Source: Nonomuraea endophytica
GTDB lineage: Bacteria; Actinomycetota; Actinomycetes; Streptosporangiales; Streptosporangiaceae
Reading direction: 5' to 3'
Length of the DNA: 64,000 bases
Assembly: GCF_014203235.1 (NCBI RefSeq)
Contig: NZ_JACHIN010000001.1
Span: forward strand, 682,001-746,000
The notes beneath the pieces are model-generated. The model had not been told where the DNA came from and made no database searches. It worked only from the letters and a program-made list of their open reading frames with translations. The stretch's first letter is position 1. Every line of letters begins with the position of its first letter. The position numbers and the translations under genes are program-made. Below, in pieces: positions 1-11,669 of this stretch.

Positions 1-777
1 CGGGGCGACGATGGCTGAGGTCATGCCGACCTCGCCGCACAGCTGGGCGCTGCCCTCGTGGGGGGCCGGGAAGCTGCTGGTGGCGAAGTCCTCGACCAAG
101 ATCGTCTCCTGGCGGCGCATCGCGGTGTCGGCGTAGTGGCCGGAGGGGTAGCGGATCTCCGCGCCGACCGGCTTCCAGGTGCCCGGCGGAGGGGTCCAGC
201 CCTGCACGTGCTGGGAGACGCGGCGCACCAGGCGCTCGCCCTCCATCAGCTCGATGAAGCAGTGGTCGGCGAACTGCGGGACCAGCATCTCGGCGACCCG
301 CTTCAGCGTCTCCTCGACGTAGAGGGAGCCGGCCAGCCGTTCGCCGATGCGCTCCAGCAGGCCGAAGCGGTCCTTCTCGCGTTCGTTGCTGCGCAGGGCC
401 TCGCGGGCGGTGATGACGATGCCGGTCACCGAGCCGGACGGGTGGCGCAGCGGCACCGCCTGCGCCCGGACGTAGATGATGGTGCCGTCGCCGCGCCGTA
501 CGTCGAAGGTGCCCTCCCACACGCCGCCCTTGAGCACGTGCTTGGCCAGCTCGATCGCCAGCGGGTGGTCCTTCTCCATGATCCCGAGGGACAGGACGGA
601 CGTCTCCCTGCTCGACGACTTGCCGGGGCGGCCGAACAACTTCTCCGCGAAGGGGTTCCAGTAGAGCAGGTTACTGAACCTGTCCGTCACGACGACGGCC
701 ATCTCCGCGTGATCCAGCACCGACCCGGCTGCCAAATGATCAGCCGCGTCCGGTGACAGATCCCCCCATCGTTTCAT
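1..777 (-). CDS. PAS-GAF sensor protein, N-terminal part (runs off left edge)
   Basis: Reading from the ATG at 777, 259 codons stay open to the window edge, so the C-terminus is missing. Residues about 20-125 form a PAS domain (the segment LLYWNPFAEKLFG is the typical PAS core) followed by a PAC-like strand (GSVTGIVITARE). From about residue 140 a GAF domain begins (LLERIGERLAGSLYVEETL, then DHCFIELM). In actinomycetes this order is usually followed by a SpoIIE/PP2C phosphatase that acts on anti-sigma antagonists, or by a histidine kinase; which output domain is present cannot be seen. A GAGGAG ribosome site lies upstream of the start. The protein is cytoplasmic, with no signal peptide or membrane segment. 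Confidence 0.8.
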   Translation of the reverse strand, partial: MKRWGDLSPDAADHLAAGSVLDHAEMAVVVTDRFSNLLYWNPFAEKLFGRPGKSSSRETSVLSLGIMEKDHPLAIELAKHVLKGGVWEGTFDVRRGDGTIIYVRAQAVPLRHPSGSVTGIVITAREALRSNEREKDRFGLLERIGERLAGSLYVEETLKRVAEMLVPQFADHCFIELMEGERLVRRVSQHVQGWTPPPGTWKPVGAEIRYPSGHYADTAMRRQETILVEDFATSSFPAPHEGSAQLCGEVGMTSAIVAP

Positions 778-900
778 CCGGAGACCACTCCTCGGGGAGG
801 CTTATGCGAAAAGCGAACCACGGGCGCTCCTGCAACAGTCATGGCCGGGGGGAGTGGAGGGTTCTCCCTTGAGGGATTCAACCAAGCAGAAGCTCGCGCG

Positions 901-1605
901 TCAGCGCCTGGAGACGAAAACGTGCGCGGCAACCTCACGCGGAAGTTCCGCGGGAGTTCCGTTCGCGTCTCCGTCACCTGTCACCCGCACACCGTCGTCG
1001 CTCGCCGCGAGCGTCACCTCGCGTCCGGGTTGTATCCCAACTTGCTTGAGTTTAAGCATCACAGCGGGATCGCTTTGCACTTGTTCGCTAATTCGCCGCA
1101 CGACAACCGCCATATCGCGGGGTCCGGCAAGATCGGCCATGGCCTCCAGAGGCTTATCTGCTGCTTCATCCGCTTCGTGCGCGCCCAGCTCGGCCAGCCC
1201 CGGGATGGGGTTGCCGTGCGGGCAGACCGTGGGGTTGTCGAGCAGCGTGACCAGGCGGCTCTCCACCGACTCCGACATGACGTGTTCCCAGCGGCAGGCC
1301 TCGATGTGCACCTCCTCCCACGGCAGCCCGATGACCTGGGTCAGCAGACACTCGGCGAGACGGTGCTTGCGCATGACGCGCGTGGCCAGGGTGCGGCCGA
1401 GGTCGGTCATGGCGAGGTGGCGATCGCCTTCGACTTTCACCAGGCCGTCACGTTCCATACGGGCGACGGTCTGGCTCACAGTCGGGCCGCTCTGCTGGAG
1501 CCGCTCGGCGATGCGGGCGCGAAGAGGGACGATGCCCTCCTCTTCGAGTTCGTAGATCGTGCGGAGATACATCTCCGTGGTGTCGATCAGGCCGTGTGCG
1601 GTCAA
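901..1605 (-). CDS. ideR: Iron-dependent repressor, IdeR/DmdR (DtxR family)
   Basis: A 234-residue DtxR-family repressor that binds DNA when loaded with Fe2+ and controls siderophore and iron-storage genes. The winged-helix N-terminus includes TTEMYLRTIYELEEEG and the recognition segment SGPTVSQTVARMERDGL. The metal ligands are all visible: Met in TTEM, His and Glu in RKHRLAECLL, and His, Cys, Glu, His in VHIEACRWEHVMS. A C-terminal SH3-like domain ends in HVFVSRR, as in DmdR1. I chose the TTG at 1605 because GGGAGGAG lies just before it; the ATG at 1617 has no ribosome site. The MFS exporter upstream could be a target, but only a half-site resembling an iron box is visible near 2991. Confidence 0.93.
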   Translation of the reverse strand: MTAHGLIDTTEMYLRTIYELEEEGIVPLRARIAERLQQSGPTVSQTVARMERDGLVKVEGDRHLAMTDLGRTLATRVMRKHRLAECLLTQVIGLPWEEVHIEACRWEHVMSESVESRLVTLLDNPTVCPHGNPIPGLAELGAHEADEAADKPLEAMADLAGPRDMAVVVRRISEQVQSDPAVMLKLKQVGIQPGREVTLAASDDGVRVTGDGDANGTPAELPREVAAHVFVSRR

Positions 1606-1749
1606 GGCTCCTCCCATCTTGATGCTACGCCGGTCCGGCGGGGACTGAGCCCGTCCGCGGCGGGCACAGAGGTCAAAGGGAACCCTATTGGGAGAACGAC
1701 CGACGATGGCAAAGGACGGGAACAATAGTGCGGCCCGGTTCCTTCCCGA

Positions 1750-2991
1750 TCACCGCCGCTGCGCCCGGTAGTTCCTGAACCCCGGCACCGCCAGCCCCAC
1801 CAGCAACACCGCCACAGCGCACGCGAGCCCGCCGCCGATCCAGGCCCCGGCCAGCCCGAACACCGTCGCGGTGGCCCCGGCGCGCACGTCCCCCAGCCGC
1901 GGCCCGCCGGCGACCACCACCATGAAGACGCCCTGCAGCCTGCCGCGCATCTCGTCGGGCGCGTAGAGCTGCAGGATCGACTGCCGCCACACCGACGACA
2001 CCACGTCGGCCGCCCCGCCCAGCGCCAGGAACACCACCACCAGCCAGAGCGACTGCGCCAGCCCGGCGGCCGCGACCGACAGGCCCCACAGGGCGATAAC
2101 GAGGACGAGCGCCAGCCCCTGCCTGCTGACCCGGCCGACCCAGCCGGAGAACAGCGCGCCGGTGAACGACCCGAGCGCCATAGCCGCGTTGAGCCAGCCG
2201 AGCGCCAGCTCCGAGCCGCCGAACCGGGTGGCGGCCAGCTCGGGGAACAAGGCCCTGGGCAGCGCGAACACCATCGCGATGATGTCCACGACGAACGACA
2301 TGAGCAGCACCGGCGTGACCAGGATGTAGCGCAGCCCGTCCAGGACGGCCCGCGCGCCCGGCCGGGTGACCTCGCCGACGGGCGGCAGCGGCGGCAGCTT
2401 GAACGCGGCGTAGAGCCCGGCGCTGAACAAGACTGCGTCGATCGCGTACGCGGCCGCGAACCCGGAGACGGCCATCACCGCCCCGGCGAGCATCGGACCG
2501 GCGACCGCGCCCACGCTGAAGACGAGCGACTGCAGGGCGTTGGCCGCCGGCACGCGCTCCGGCGGCAGGATCCTCGGGATGATGGCGCCCCTGGTGGGCG
2601 AGGTGATGGCGAAGCCCGTCGCGTTGACCGCCATCAGGCCCAGGAGCAGGTAGACGTTGCGCAGGTCCAGCAGGGCCTGCAGGAGGATGAGCAGGGTGCT
2701 CGCCCAGGCGATGAGCGAGCCGATCAGCAGCAGCTTTCGCCGGTCCATGGCGTCGGCGACGGCGCCGCCCCACAGACCGAAGACGACGAGGGGGATGAGG
2801 TTGGCGAGGCTGAGGAAGCCGACCCACAGGGATGAGTGGGTGAGCACCCACACCTGCTGGCTGGCGGCGACCACGGTCACGCCCAGGCCGACGTGGGAGA
2901 CGGTCTGGCCGATCCAAAGCCGCCGGTAGGCGGGCACCTGCAGTGGCCGGGTGTCTACTAGGTACCTTTTGATCAAATCCCCGATTGCCAC
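1750..2991 (-). CDS. MFS transporter, EntS/MFS_3 type
   Basis: A 413-residue major facilitator with about 12 hydrophobic segments. The loop-2 motif appears as GGAVADAMDRRKLL after the second helix, and residues 95-200 carry the NATGFAITSPTRGAIIP segment typical of the enterobactin-exporter-like (MFS_3) branch. These proteins export small molecules such as siderophores or drugs using the proton gradient; the substrate here is not determined. It starts with GTG 11 bp after pdxH and is probably co-transcribed with it, while ideR follows downstream on the same strand. A role in siderophore export is only suggested by its neighbour. Confidence 0.85.
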   Translation of the reverse strand: MAIGDLIKRYLVDTRPLQVPAYRRLWIGQTVSHVGLGVTVVAASQQVWVLTHSSLWVGFLSLANLIPLVVFGLWGGAVADAMDRRKLLLIGSLIAWASTLLILLQALLDLRNVYLLLGLMAVNATGFAITSPTRGAIIPRILPPERVPAANALQSLVFSVGAVAGPMLAGAVMAVSGFAAAYAIDAVLFSAGLYAAFKLPPLPPVGEVTRPGARAVLDGLRYILVTPVLLMSFVVDIIAMVFALPRALFPELAATRFGGSELALGWLNAAMALGSFTGALFSGWVGRVSRQGLALVLVIALWGLSVAAAGLAQSLWLVVVFLALGGAADVVSSVWRQSILQLYAPDEMRGRLQGVFMVVVAGGPRLGDVRAGATATVFGLAGAWIGGGLACAVAVLLVGLAVPGFRNYRAQRR

Positions 2992-3001
2992 CTAAGGCAC
3001 A

Positions 3002-3643
3002 TTAAGGGGCAAGTCTCTCCAGCTCCCAGCCGGGGTGCGCGCGCCGGTAGCGGAGCCGGTCGTGCAGACGGTCCAGCTGGCCCTGCCAGAACTCCATCTC
3101 GCCGGGCACCACCAGATAACCGCCCCAGAAGTCGGGCACCGGCGGATCCTCCGGCCAGCGGGCGGCCAGTTCGTCGTAGCGCCGGTCCAGGTCCTCCCTG
3201 GAACGGACCACGGCCGACTGCCTGGAGGCCCAGGCGCCGATGCGGGAGCCGTACGGGCGGGAGTTGAAGTATTCGGCCGAGCGCTCGTGCGACAGCCGTA
3301 CGACGGAGCCCTCGACCCGGACCTGGCGGCGGATCGGGTGCCAGGGGAACAGCAGCGACGCGCGCGGGTTCTCGGCCAGGTCGCGGCCCTTGCGGGACTC
3401 GTAGTTGGTGAAGAAGACGAAACCGTCCTCGTCGTAGCCCTTGAGCAGGACCGTTCGGGCACTGGGCCGGCCGCCCGCCGAGGCGGTGGCGACGACCATG
3501 GCGTTGGGCTCGGGCAGGCCGGCGTCGAGCGCCTCCTGGAACCAGACGGCGAACTGGGCGATGGGGTCGGCGGCGACGTTGGCTTCGAGCAGGGGCTCGC
3601 CTTCGTACGAGCGGCGCAGCCCTGACAGCGAGGTGGCATCCAC
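3002..3643 (-). CDS. pdxH: Pyridoxamine 5'-phosphate oxidase
   Basis: A 213-residue FMN enzyme that oxidises pyridoxine/pyridoxamine phosphate to pyridoxal phosphate, the last step of vitamin B6 synthesis and salvage. The FMN-binding stretch reads [20 protein letters not shown], followed by [20 protein letters not shown], and the C-terminus contains the substrate-binding R-x-H as [10 protein letters not shown]. The length matches the family (about 215 residues). The GTG at 3643 begins the conserved protein; no ribosome site precedes it, so a leaderless message is possible. It is divergent from citrate synthase across 154 bp and runs into the MFS gene. Confidence 0.93.
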   Translation of the reverse strand: MDATSLSGLRRSYEGEPLLEANVAADPIAQFAVWFQEALDAGLPEPNAMVVATASAGGRPSARTVLLKGYDEDGFVFFTNYESRKGRDLAENPRASLLFPWHPIRRQVRVEGSVVRLSHERSAEYFNSRPYGSRIGAWASRQSAVVRSREDLDRRYDELAARWPEDPPVPDFWGGYLVVPGEMEFWQGQLDRLHDRLRYRRAHPGWELERLAP

Positions 3644-3797
3644 GAGACGGTATTCTTGCGCGCTTGGTGGCGATCCCACACAACCGCCCCCACCAGCGGT
3701 GATTGCGTTTCGGCGTGCCCGAAGACGAAGCACCCGATGGCAGGGGGTTAAATTGACGCGCCGGTATCTCGACATCAAGAAAGGGAGGCGGCCGAGA

Positions 3798-6501
<2,704 letters not shown>

Positions 6502-6581
6502 TCTTGCCGGAAAACCCCCGCGGCATCCAGTGATGTCGATATTCCGTAAAGTTGTGCGAGAACGCACGCACGTGACGGGGG

Positions 6582-7193
6582 TTGACCGGAGTGACGTCCC
6601 ATCCCAGACGGCCGTTGGGCCTGGGGTACCTGATGTTTGCCAGCCGCTGGCTCCAGCTGCCGCTCTACCTGGGGCTGATCGTGGCGCAGGGCGTCTACGT
6701 GTGGCAGTTCCTGGTTGAGTTGTGGCACCTGATCCAGACGGTCGTCACCGGCGACCCTGGCCATTCACCGGTCGCGGCGAGCTTCACCAGGCTGACCACG
6801 GGCGAGACACCGAGCATGGACGTCATCGTCATGCTCTCCGTGCTCGCGCTGATCGACGTCGTGATGATCTCCAACCTGCTCATCATGGTCATCGTCGGCG
6901 GTTATGAGACGTTCGTCTCACGGATCAACCTCAACGGGCACCCCGACGAGCCCGAGTGGCTCTCCCACGTCAACGCCAACGTGCTCAAGGTCAAGCTGGG
7001 CACCGCGATCATCGGCATCTCGTCGGTGCACCTGCTGCAGACGTTCATCCAGGCGCGCTGGATTCCGGACAACAAGATCATGTGGCAGACGTTCATCCAC
7101 CTGGCCTTCGTCGCCTCGGCGATCGGGCTGGCGTGGATCGACCGGCTGCTGTCACACTCCCCCGCCGAGCGGACCAAGGAACTGGTGCACTAG
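6582..7193 (+). CDS. UPF0114 (YqhA-type) inner-membrane protein
   Basis: A 203-residue protein with about four membrane helices, of the TIGR00645/YqhA family. Diagnostic stretches are MFASRWLQLPLYLGLI, a central LLIMVIVGGYETFVSRI, GISSVHLLQTFIQA and the C-terminal NKIMWQTFIHLAFVASA. The biochemical role of the family is unknown. It begins with TTG at 6582, or possibly GTG three codons later with GGAG just upstream. The gene ends in a 4-bp convergent overlap with the rhomboid gene and is divergent from an orphan BlaI repressor. Confidence 0.85.
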   Translation: MTGVTSHPRRPLGLGYLMFASRWLQLPLYLGLIVAQGVYVWQFLVELWHLIQTVVTGDPGHSPVAASFTRLTTGETPSMDVIVMLSVLALIDVVMISNLLIMVIVGGYETFVSRINLNGHPDEPEWLSHVNANVLKVKLGTAIIGISSVHLLQTFIQARWIPDNKIMWQTFIHLAFVASAIGLAWIDRLLSHSPAERTKELVH

Positions 7194-7798
7194 TAGGCGG
7201 TGAGCGAGCTCCGGCGCCGGCGCAGCACCCACGCCGACACCACGCCGGCGATGAGCCCGAACAGGTGGCCCTGCCAGGAGATGCCGGGCTGGTTCGGCAA
7301 CACGCCGAGCAGCATCGAGTAGTAGGCGATCGCCACGCCCACCGCGATCACGATGTCGAGAATGCTGCGGTCGAAGATGCCGCGGGCCACCACGTAGCCG
7401 AAGTAGCCGAAGATGAGACCGCTGGCGCCCACCGCGACCGTCCCGAGCGGGGTGGTCAGCCAGGTGCCCAGCCCGCCCACGAGGATGATCAGCAGGGTGG
7501 CCGCCACGAACCGGCCCAGCCCGCGCACCGCCGCCAGGAAGCCCAGGATGAGCAGCGGCAGCGAGTTGGCCATCAGATGGCCGAAGCCCACGTGCAGGAA
7601 CGGCGCGAACACGATGCCGATCAGGCCCGAGGGCTGCCAGCCGGCGATGCCGTAGTCGTCCAGGTTGGCCGGCAGGACGTAGTCCACGACCTCGATGGCC
7701 CACATGGCGGCGACCGCCACGACAAGCAAGATCACGGCGCCCGCCGCTTCGGCGAGCATGCCACGGAAGCGGGACCGTCCTTCGGGCTGGCCGTTCAT
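7190..7798 (-). CDS. Rhomboid-family intramembrane serine protease
   Basis: A 202-residue protein with six predicted membrane segments. The catalytic serine lies in GASGLIFGY and the catalytic histidine in WQGHLFGLIAG, and the HLMANSLPLLILG helix carries the His and Asn that stabilise the oxyanion. Rhomboids cleave other membrane proteins within the bilayer; the substrate is unknown here. GCAGGAG precedes the ATG. It has no extra cytosolic domain. Confidence 0.9.
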   Translation of the reverse strand: MNGQPEGRSRFRGMLAEAAGAVILLVVAVAAMWAIEVVDYVLPANLDDYGIAGWQPSGLIGIVFAPFLHVGFGHLMANSLPLLILGFLAAVRGLGRFVAATLLIILVGGLGTWLTTPLGTVAVGASGLIFGYFGYVVARGIFDRSILDIVIAVGVAIAYYSMLLGVLPNQPGISWQGHLFGLIAGVVSAWVLRRRRSSLTAY

Positions 7799-7860
7799 GC
7801 GCGCTCCTGCGGGGTCGACTGACTTCTCTTTTACCGTACGCAGGAATTCTCATGCGCGCG

Positions 7861-7901
7861 CTGAGGGCCCTCTTCGCATTTCTCGCGGAGAGGGCCCTCA
7901 G
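7861..7901 (-). terminator. Hairpin terminator after the crotonase gene
   Basis: A perfect 13-bp inverted repeat, 7861-7873 with 7889-7901, around a 15-nt loop. It begins 7 nt beyond the crotonase stop codon in the direction of transcription. There is no clear T-run, as is usual in GC-rich actinomycetes. Confidence 0.75.
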
Positions 7902-7908
7902 GAGGCTT

Positions 7909-8676
7909 CTACTCGCCCTTCCAGTTGGGGGCGCGCTTCTCGGCGAAGGCCGCGGCGCCCTCCATCGCGTCCTTGGAGCCGAACACCGGCCCGACGATCG
8001 CGCCCTGCTTGGTGAACATCTCCTCCAGGGACCAGTCCTGCGACTCGATGATCACCTTCTTGGTCGCCGCCAGAGCCAGCGGTGCGTTCGCGGCGATCTT
8101 CCTGGCCAGTTCCAGCGCCGCCTCAAGGGCGCCGCCGGCCGGGGTGATCCGGTTGACCAGGCCCAGCTCGTACAGGCGGGCGGCCGGGTAGTGGTCGCCG
8201 GTCAGGGCGATCTCCATGGCCACGTGGTAGGGGATGCGGCGGGGCAGCCGCATGACGCCGCCGGCGCCCGCCACCAGGCCGCGCTTGGGCTCGGGCAGGC
8301 CGAACTTGGCCTCCTCGGAGGCGACGATCACGTCGCAGGACAGCGCCAGCTCGAACCCGCCGGCCAGCGCGTACCCCTCGACGGCCGCGACCAGCGGCTT
8401 CTTCGGCGGCGCCTCGGCCAGGCCGCCGAAGCCGCGGCCCTCGACCACCGGGAAGTCGCCGGACAGGAAGCCCTTGAGGTCCATGCCCGCGCAGAAGGTG
8501 CCGCCCGCCCCGGTCAGGACGTATGCCGAGATGTCGGAGCGGGCGTCGAGCTCGTCCAGGGCCGCGGCGATGCCCCGGGCCACCGCGCCGTTGACGGCGT
8601 TACGGGCCCGCGGACGGTTGATCGTGATGACGGCGACGTTGCCGGATTCCTCGACGAGAACCTCAGAGTCAGACAC
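7909..8676 (-). CDS. Enoyl-CoA hydratase/isomerase (crotonase) family protein
   Basis: A 255-residue crotonase. The CoA-binding/oxyanion segments are TFCAGMDLKGFLSGD and ALAGGFELALSCDVIVA, and LPEPKRGLVAGAGG carries a conserved acidic residue of the active site. Such enzymes hydrate or isomerise enoyl-CoA thioesters in fatty-acid or side-chain beta-oxidation. It sits 6 bp after the SDR gene and is followed by a strong hairpin, so the pair forms one operon; together they could catalyse hydration and oxidation of a beta-oxidation cycle. The exact substrate is not determined. Confidence 0.9.
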   Translation of the reverse strand: MSDSEVLVEESGNVAVITINRPRARNAVNGAVARGIAAALDELDARSDISAYVLTGAGGTFCAGMDLKGFLSGDFPVVEGRGFGGLAEAPPKKPLVAAVEGYALAGGFELALSCDVIVASEEAKFGLPEPKRGLVAGAGGVMRLPRRIPYHVAMEIALTGDHYPAARLYELGLVNRITPAGGALEAALELARKIAANAPLALAATKKVIIESQDWSLEEMFTKQGAIVGPVFGSKDAMEGAAAFAEKRAPNWKGE

Positions 8677-8682
8677 GCGACC

Positions 8683-9456
8683 TCACTTGGGCTGGAAACG
8701 GATGCCGCCGTCGAAGCGGACGACTTCGGCGTTCATGTAGTCGTTCTCGATCAGCGAGCGGACCAGGTGGGCGAACTCGTCGGGACGGCCCATGCGCTTC
8801 GGGAAGACCACCGGAGCCACCAGCTTGGCCTTGAACTCCTCCGAGTTCGGCGAGAAGCCGTAGATCGGGGTGTCGATGATGCCGGGGCAGACCGTGTTCA
8901 CGCGTACGCCGATCGCCGCCAGGTCACGCGCGGCCGGGACCGTCATGCCCACGATGCCGCCCTTGGAGGCGGAGTAGGCGAGCTGTCCCGTCTGGCCCTC
9001 CAGCGCGGCCACGGAGGCGGTGTTGATGACGACGCCGCGGTGGCCGTCCTCGGAGACGGGCTCGGTTTTGGCGATGGCGGCCGCGCCGACGCGCATGAGG
9101 TTGAACGTGCCGATCAGGTTGACCTCGATGACCTTGCGGTAGCTGCCGAGGCTGTGCGGCGCGCCGTCACGGTTGACGGTCCGCTCGGCCCAGCCGATTC
9201 CGGCGCTGTTCACGATCACACGGACCGGCTTGCCGGTCGCCACGGCGGCGTCCACCGCCGCCTGCACCTGCTCCTCGTCCGACACGTCGGTCTTGACGAA
9301 GACTCCGCCGAGCTCGTCGGCGATGGCCTTGCCGCGCTCCTCGTTGAGGTCGGCGATGACCACGGTCGCGCCGTGGGCGGCCAGCTCACGGGCGGTGGCC
9401 TCACCGAGGCCGCTGGCACCGCCGGAGATGATTGCTGCAGATCCGTTGACGTCCAT
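8683..9456 (-). CDS. SDR oxidoreductase, 3-hydroxyacyl-CoA dehydrogenase type II-like
   Basis: A 257-residue short-chain dehydrogenase. The nucleotide-binding site is SGGASGLGEATA, with NSAG after strand 4, a catalytic Ser in NTASVAA, and YSASK (Tyr-x-x-x-Lys). The segments GTFNLMR and PKRMGRPDEFAHLV place it near 17-beta-HSD10/type II 3-hydroxyacyl-CoA dehydrogenases, which use NAD. It is the first gene of a two-gene operon with the crotonase. Substrate specificity is inferred from family resemblance only. Confidence 0.88.
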   Translation of the reverse strand: MDVNGSAAIISGGASGLGEATARELAAHGATVVIADLNEERGKAIADELGGVFVKTDVSDEEQVQAAVDAAVATGKPVRVIVNSAGIGWAERTVNRDGAPHSLGSYRKVIEVNLIGTFNLMRVGAAAIAKTEPVSEDGHRGVVINTASVAALEGQTGQLAYSASKGGIVGMTVPAARDLAAIGVRVNTVCPGIIDTPIYGFSPNSEEFKAKLVAPVVFPKRMGRPDEFAHLVRSLIENDYMNAEVVRFDGGIRFQPK

Positions 9457-9515
9457 ATCCCGGACCCTAACCCGACAACCGAATGAAGTTCTACTCGGGG
9501 TGGGTTAATTCACGG

Positions 9516-9854
9516 TCACATGCCGCCGACGGCGCTGTCGACGTCGGAGTAGACCTTGATCCGCCGGTCAAGGCCGGTGGTGCGCAGGATGCGGGCCACG
9601 GGCGCCTGCGGGGCGGCCAGGGACACGCCGCCGCCCTCGCCGGTGGCCAGCCGCCACGCCTCGATCAGCACCGACAGCCCGCTGGAGTCCATGAACGAGA
9701 GCTGCTGCAGGTCGAGCACCAGCCGCGCGCTGTCCTGCTTGATGGCATCGCGCACCTCGTCGCGCAGGAAGGGCGCGGTGAACAGATCGAGCTCACCCTC
9801 GACGGCCACCACCACGGCGTCGCCCATCGAGTGTCGCGCAAGCCGCAGCTTCAT
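9516..9854 (-). CDS. STAS-domain anti-sigma factor antagonist
   Basis: A 112-residue single STAS domain. The phosphorylatable serine region is FMDSSGLSVLIEA, preceded by the beta strand ARLVLDLQQL. These proteins bind an anti-sigma kinase when unphosphorylated and so free an alternative sigma factor (SpoIIAA/BldG/RsbV type). No anti-sigma kinase lies next to it, but the truncated PAS-GAF protein at the left edge could carry the matching phosphatase. It is divergent from the K+ channel. Confidence 0.9.
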   Translation of the reverse strand: MKLRLARHSMGDAVVVAVEGELDLFTAPFLRDEVRDAIKQDSARLVLDLQQLSFMDSSGLSVLIEAWRLATGEGGGVSLAAPQAPVARILRTTGLDRRIKVYSDVDSAVGGM

Positions 9855-9907
9855 GTTCGGCCCCTCCTCGATGAGCCACTGTACTTGGACATCCCCGATA
9901 AGCGGGC

Positions 9908-10948
9908 ATGCACAAACTACGATCAGCCCCTATGCGGGAGGATGAGGCGGAGCCGGGCGTTCAGCTGCCGTCCGCGCCGATGAGCCCGCTGCGCGCGGTC
10001 CTGCGGCGCATGGCGCTGGCCCTGGGCGTGCTCGGCGCCGTGTTCCTGCTGGTGGCGGTCGATCTGGACGGCTACCGCGACAACGCCGACGGCACCGTCT
10101 CGCTGCTCGACGCCCTCTACTACGTGACCGTCTCGCTCTCCACCACCGGATACGGCGACATCACCCCGGTCACCGACACCGCCCGGATCGTCAACATCGT
10201 CGCGGTGACCCCGCTGCGCGTGGCCTTCCTGATCATCCTGGTCGGCACCACCCTTGAGGTGCTCACCAAACGCACCCGCGACGTTTTCCGGATCAGACGC
10301 TGGAGGTCCAGGTTGCACGACCACACACTGATCATCGGCTACGGCACCAAGGGCCGCTCGGCGATCCGCACGCTGCTGGAGAACGAACGCGCCAAGGAGT
10401 CGATCGTGGTGATCGACCCGGTCCGCGCGCTGGTCGAGGAGGCGACGGAGGACGGCTTCGTGGGCGTGCAGGGCGACGCCACCCGCAGCGAGGTGCTCAA
10501 CCGCGCCGGCATCAGGACGGCCGCCCAGGTCATCATCGCCGTCCAGCGCGACGACACCGCGGCCCTGGTGACGCTCACGGCGCGCAGCCTCAACCCGTCG
10601 GCGACCATCGTCGCGGCGGTGCGGGAGGCCGAGAACGACCCGCTGGTCAGGCAGAGCGGCGCCGACGTGGTCATCACCTCGTCCGAGGCCGCCGGCCGGA
10701 TGCTGGGCGTGGCCACGCAGAGCCCGGCGATCAGCGCGCTCATCGAGGACTTCCTCGTCTTCGGCAAGGGCCTTGACCTGTACGAGCGCGACGTCACCGC
10801 CGACGAGGTGGGCAAGTCGCCGGCCGAGTGCGACGGCATGGTCATCGCGGTGGCCCGTGGCGGCGACCTGCTGACCTACGCCGACCCTCAGGCCCAGACC
10901 CTGCGGGCCGGTGACCGGCTCATCGTCATCCACGTTCCGCGGGTATAG
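9908..10948 (+). CDS. Potassium channel with C-terminal RCK (TrkA-N) domain
   Basis: A 346-residue two-helix channel. The first membrane helix is around residues 32-52, the pore carries the selectivity filter TTGYGD, and a second helix ends before TKRTRDVFRIRRW. The RCK domain starts at HTLIIGYGTKG with a Rossmann GxGxxG and the acidic VVIDP, and a TrkA-C-like tail follows (EVGKSPAECDGMVIAV). RCK domains gate the pore in response to ligands such as Ca2+ or nucleotides. The ATG at 9932 is an equally possible start; neither has a good ribosome site. It overlaps cbiO convergently by 23 bp. Confidence 0.9.
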   Translation: MHKLRSAPMREDEAEPGVQLPSAPMSPLRAVLRRMALALGVLGAVFLLVAVDLDGYRDNADGTVSLLDALYYVTVSLSTTGYGDITPVTDTARIVNIVAVTPLRVAFLIILVGTTLEVLTKRTRDVFRIRRWRSRLHDHTLIIGYGTKGRSAIRTLLENERAKESIVVIDPVRALVEEATEDGFVGVQGDATRSEVLNRAGIRTAAQVIIAVQRDDTAALVTLTARSLNPSATIVAAVREAENDPLVRQSGADVVITSSEAAGRMLGVATQSPAISALIEDFLVFGKGLDLYERDVTADEVGKSPAECDGMVIAVARGGDLLTYADPQAQTLRAGDRLIVIHVPRV

Positions 10949-11669
10949 CGAAGCCGTACGGCAGCTCAAGGCGGTGCGCGGCGAGCAGGTCGGGGTCGGC
11001 GAGCAGCGTGCGCGTGGGCCCGTCGGCGGCGATCACGCCGCCCGACAGGATGAGCGAGCGCTCGCACAGCTCCAGCGCGTACGGCAGGTCGTGCGTCACC
11101 ATGAACACGGTCACCTCCAGCGAACGCAGGATCTCGGCCAGTTCCCTGCGCGCGGCCGGATCCAGGTTGGACGACGGCTCGTCCAGCACGAGGATCTCCG
11201 GCTCCATGACCAGCACGGTCGCGACCGCCACCCGCCGCCGCTGGCCGAAGGACAGGTGGTGCGGCGGCCGGTCGGCGAACTCCAGCATGCCGACCCGGTC
11301 GAGCGCGTTCTTGACCCGGCGTTCGAGCTCCTCGCCGCGCACGCCCGCGTTGGCGGGGCCGAAGGCGACGTCGTCGCGGACCGTCGGCATGAACAACTGA
11401 TCGTCGGGATCCTGGAACACCAGGCCGACGCGCTGCCGGATCTCCTTGAGCGTGTCCTTGCGCACCGGGGTGCCCGCGACGGTGACAGTGCCGTGCCCGG
11501 CGGTGAGGATGCCGTTGAGATGCATGACGAGCGTCGTCTTGCCGGCACCGTTGGGCCCCAGCAGCGCGACCCGCTCGCCGCGCCCGACGGCCAGGCCCAC
11601 CCCGAACAACGCCTGCGTCCCGTCGGGGTAGGCGTAGGCGAGGTCCTTGACCTCCAGCGAGTAGTTCAC
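10926..11669 (-). CDS. cbiO: ECF transporter ATP-binding protein CbiO
   Basis: A 247-residue ABC ATPase. Walker A is GPNGAGKTT, the Q-loop is GLVFQDPDDQLF, the signature is HLSFGQRRRVA, Walker B is ILVLDEPSSNLD and the switch histidine lies in VFMVTHDL. QDPDDQLF is characteristic of the cobalt/nickel ECF group. The GTG at 11669 overlaps the cbiQ stop in a GTGA, so translation is coupled. It powers uptake of Co2+ or Ni2+ by CbiM-CbiQ. A single ATPase probably forms a homodimer. Confidence 0.92.
   Translation of the reverse strand: MNYSLEVKDLAYAYPDGTQALFGVGLAVGRGERVALLGPNGAGKTTLVMHLNGILTAGHGTVTVAGTPVRKDTLKEIRQRVGLVFQDPDDQLFMPTVRDDVAFGPANAGVRGEELERRVKNALDRVGMLEFADRPPHHLSFGQRRRVAVATVLVMEPEILVLDEPSSNLDPAARRELAEILRSLEVTVFMVTHDLPYALELCERSLILSGGVIAADGPTRTLLADPDLLAAHRLELPYGFAIPAERG

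Noticed and set aside
2960..3005. IdeR iron box at the MFS gene
   Set aside because: Only a TTAGGT half-site is visible at the start codon; the other half does not match.
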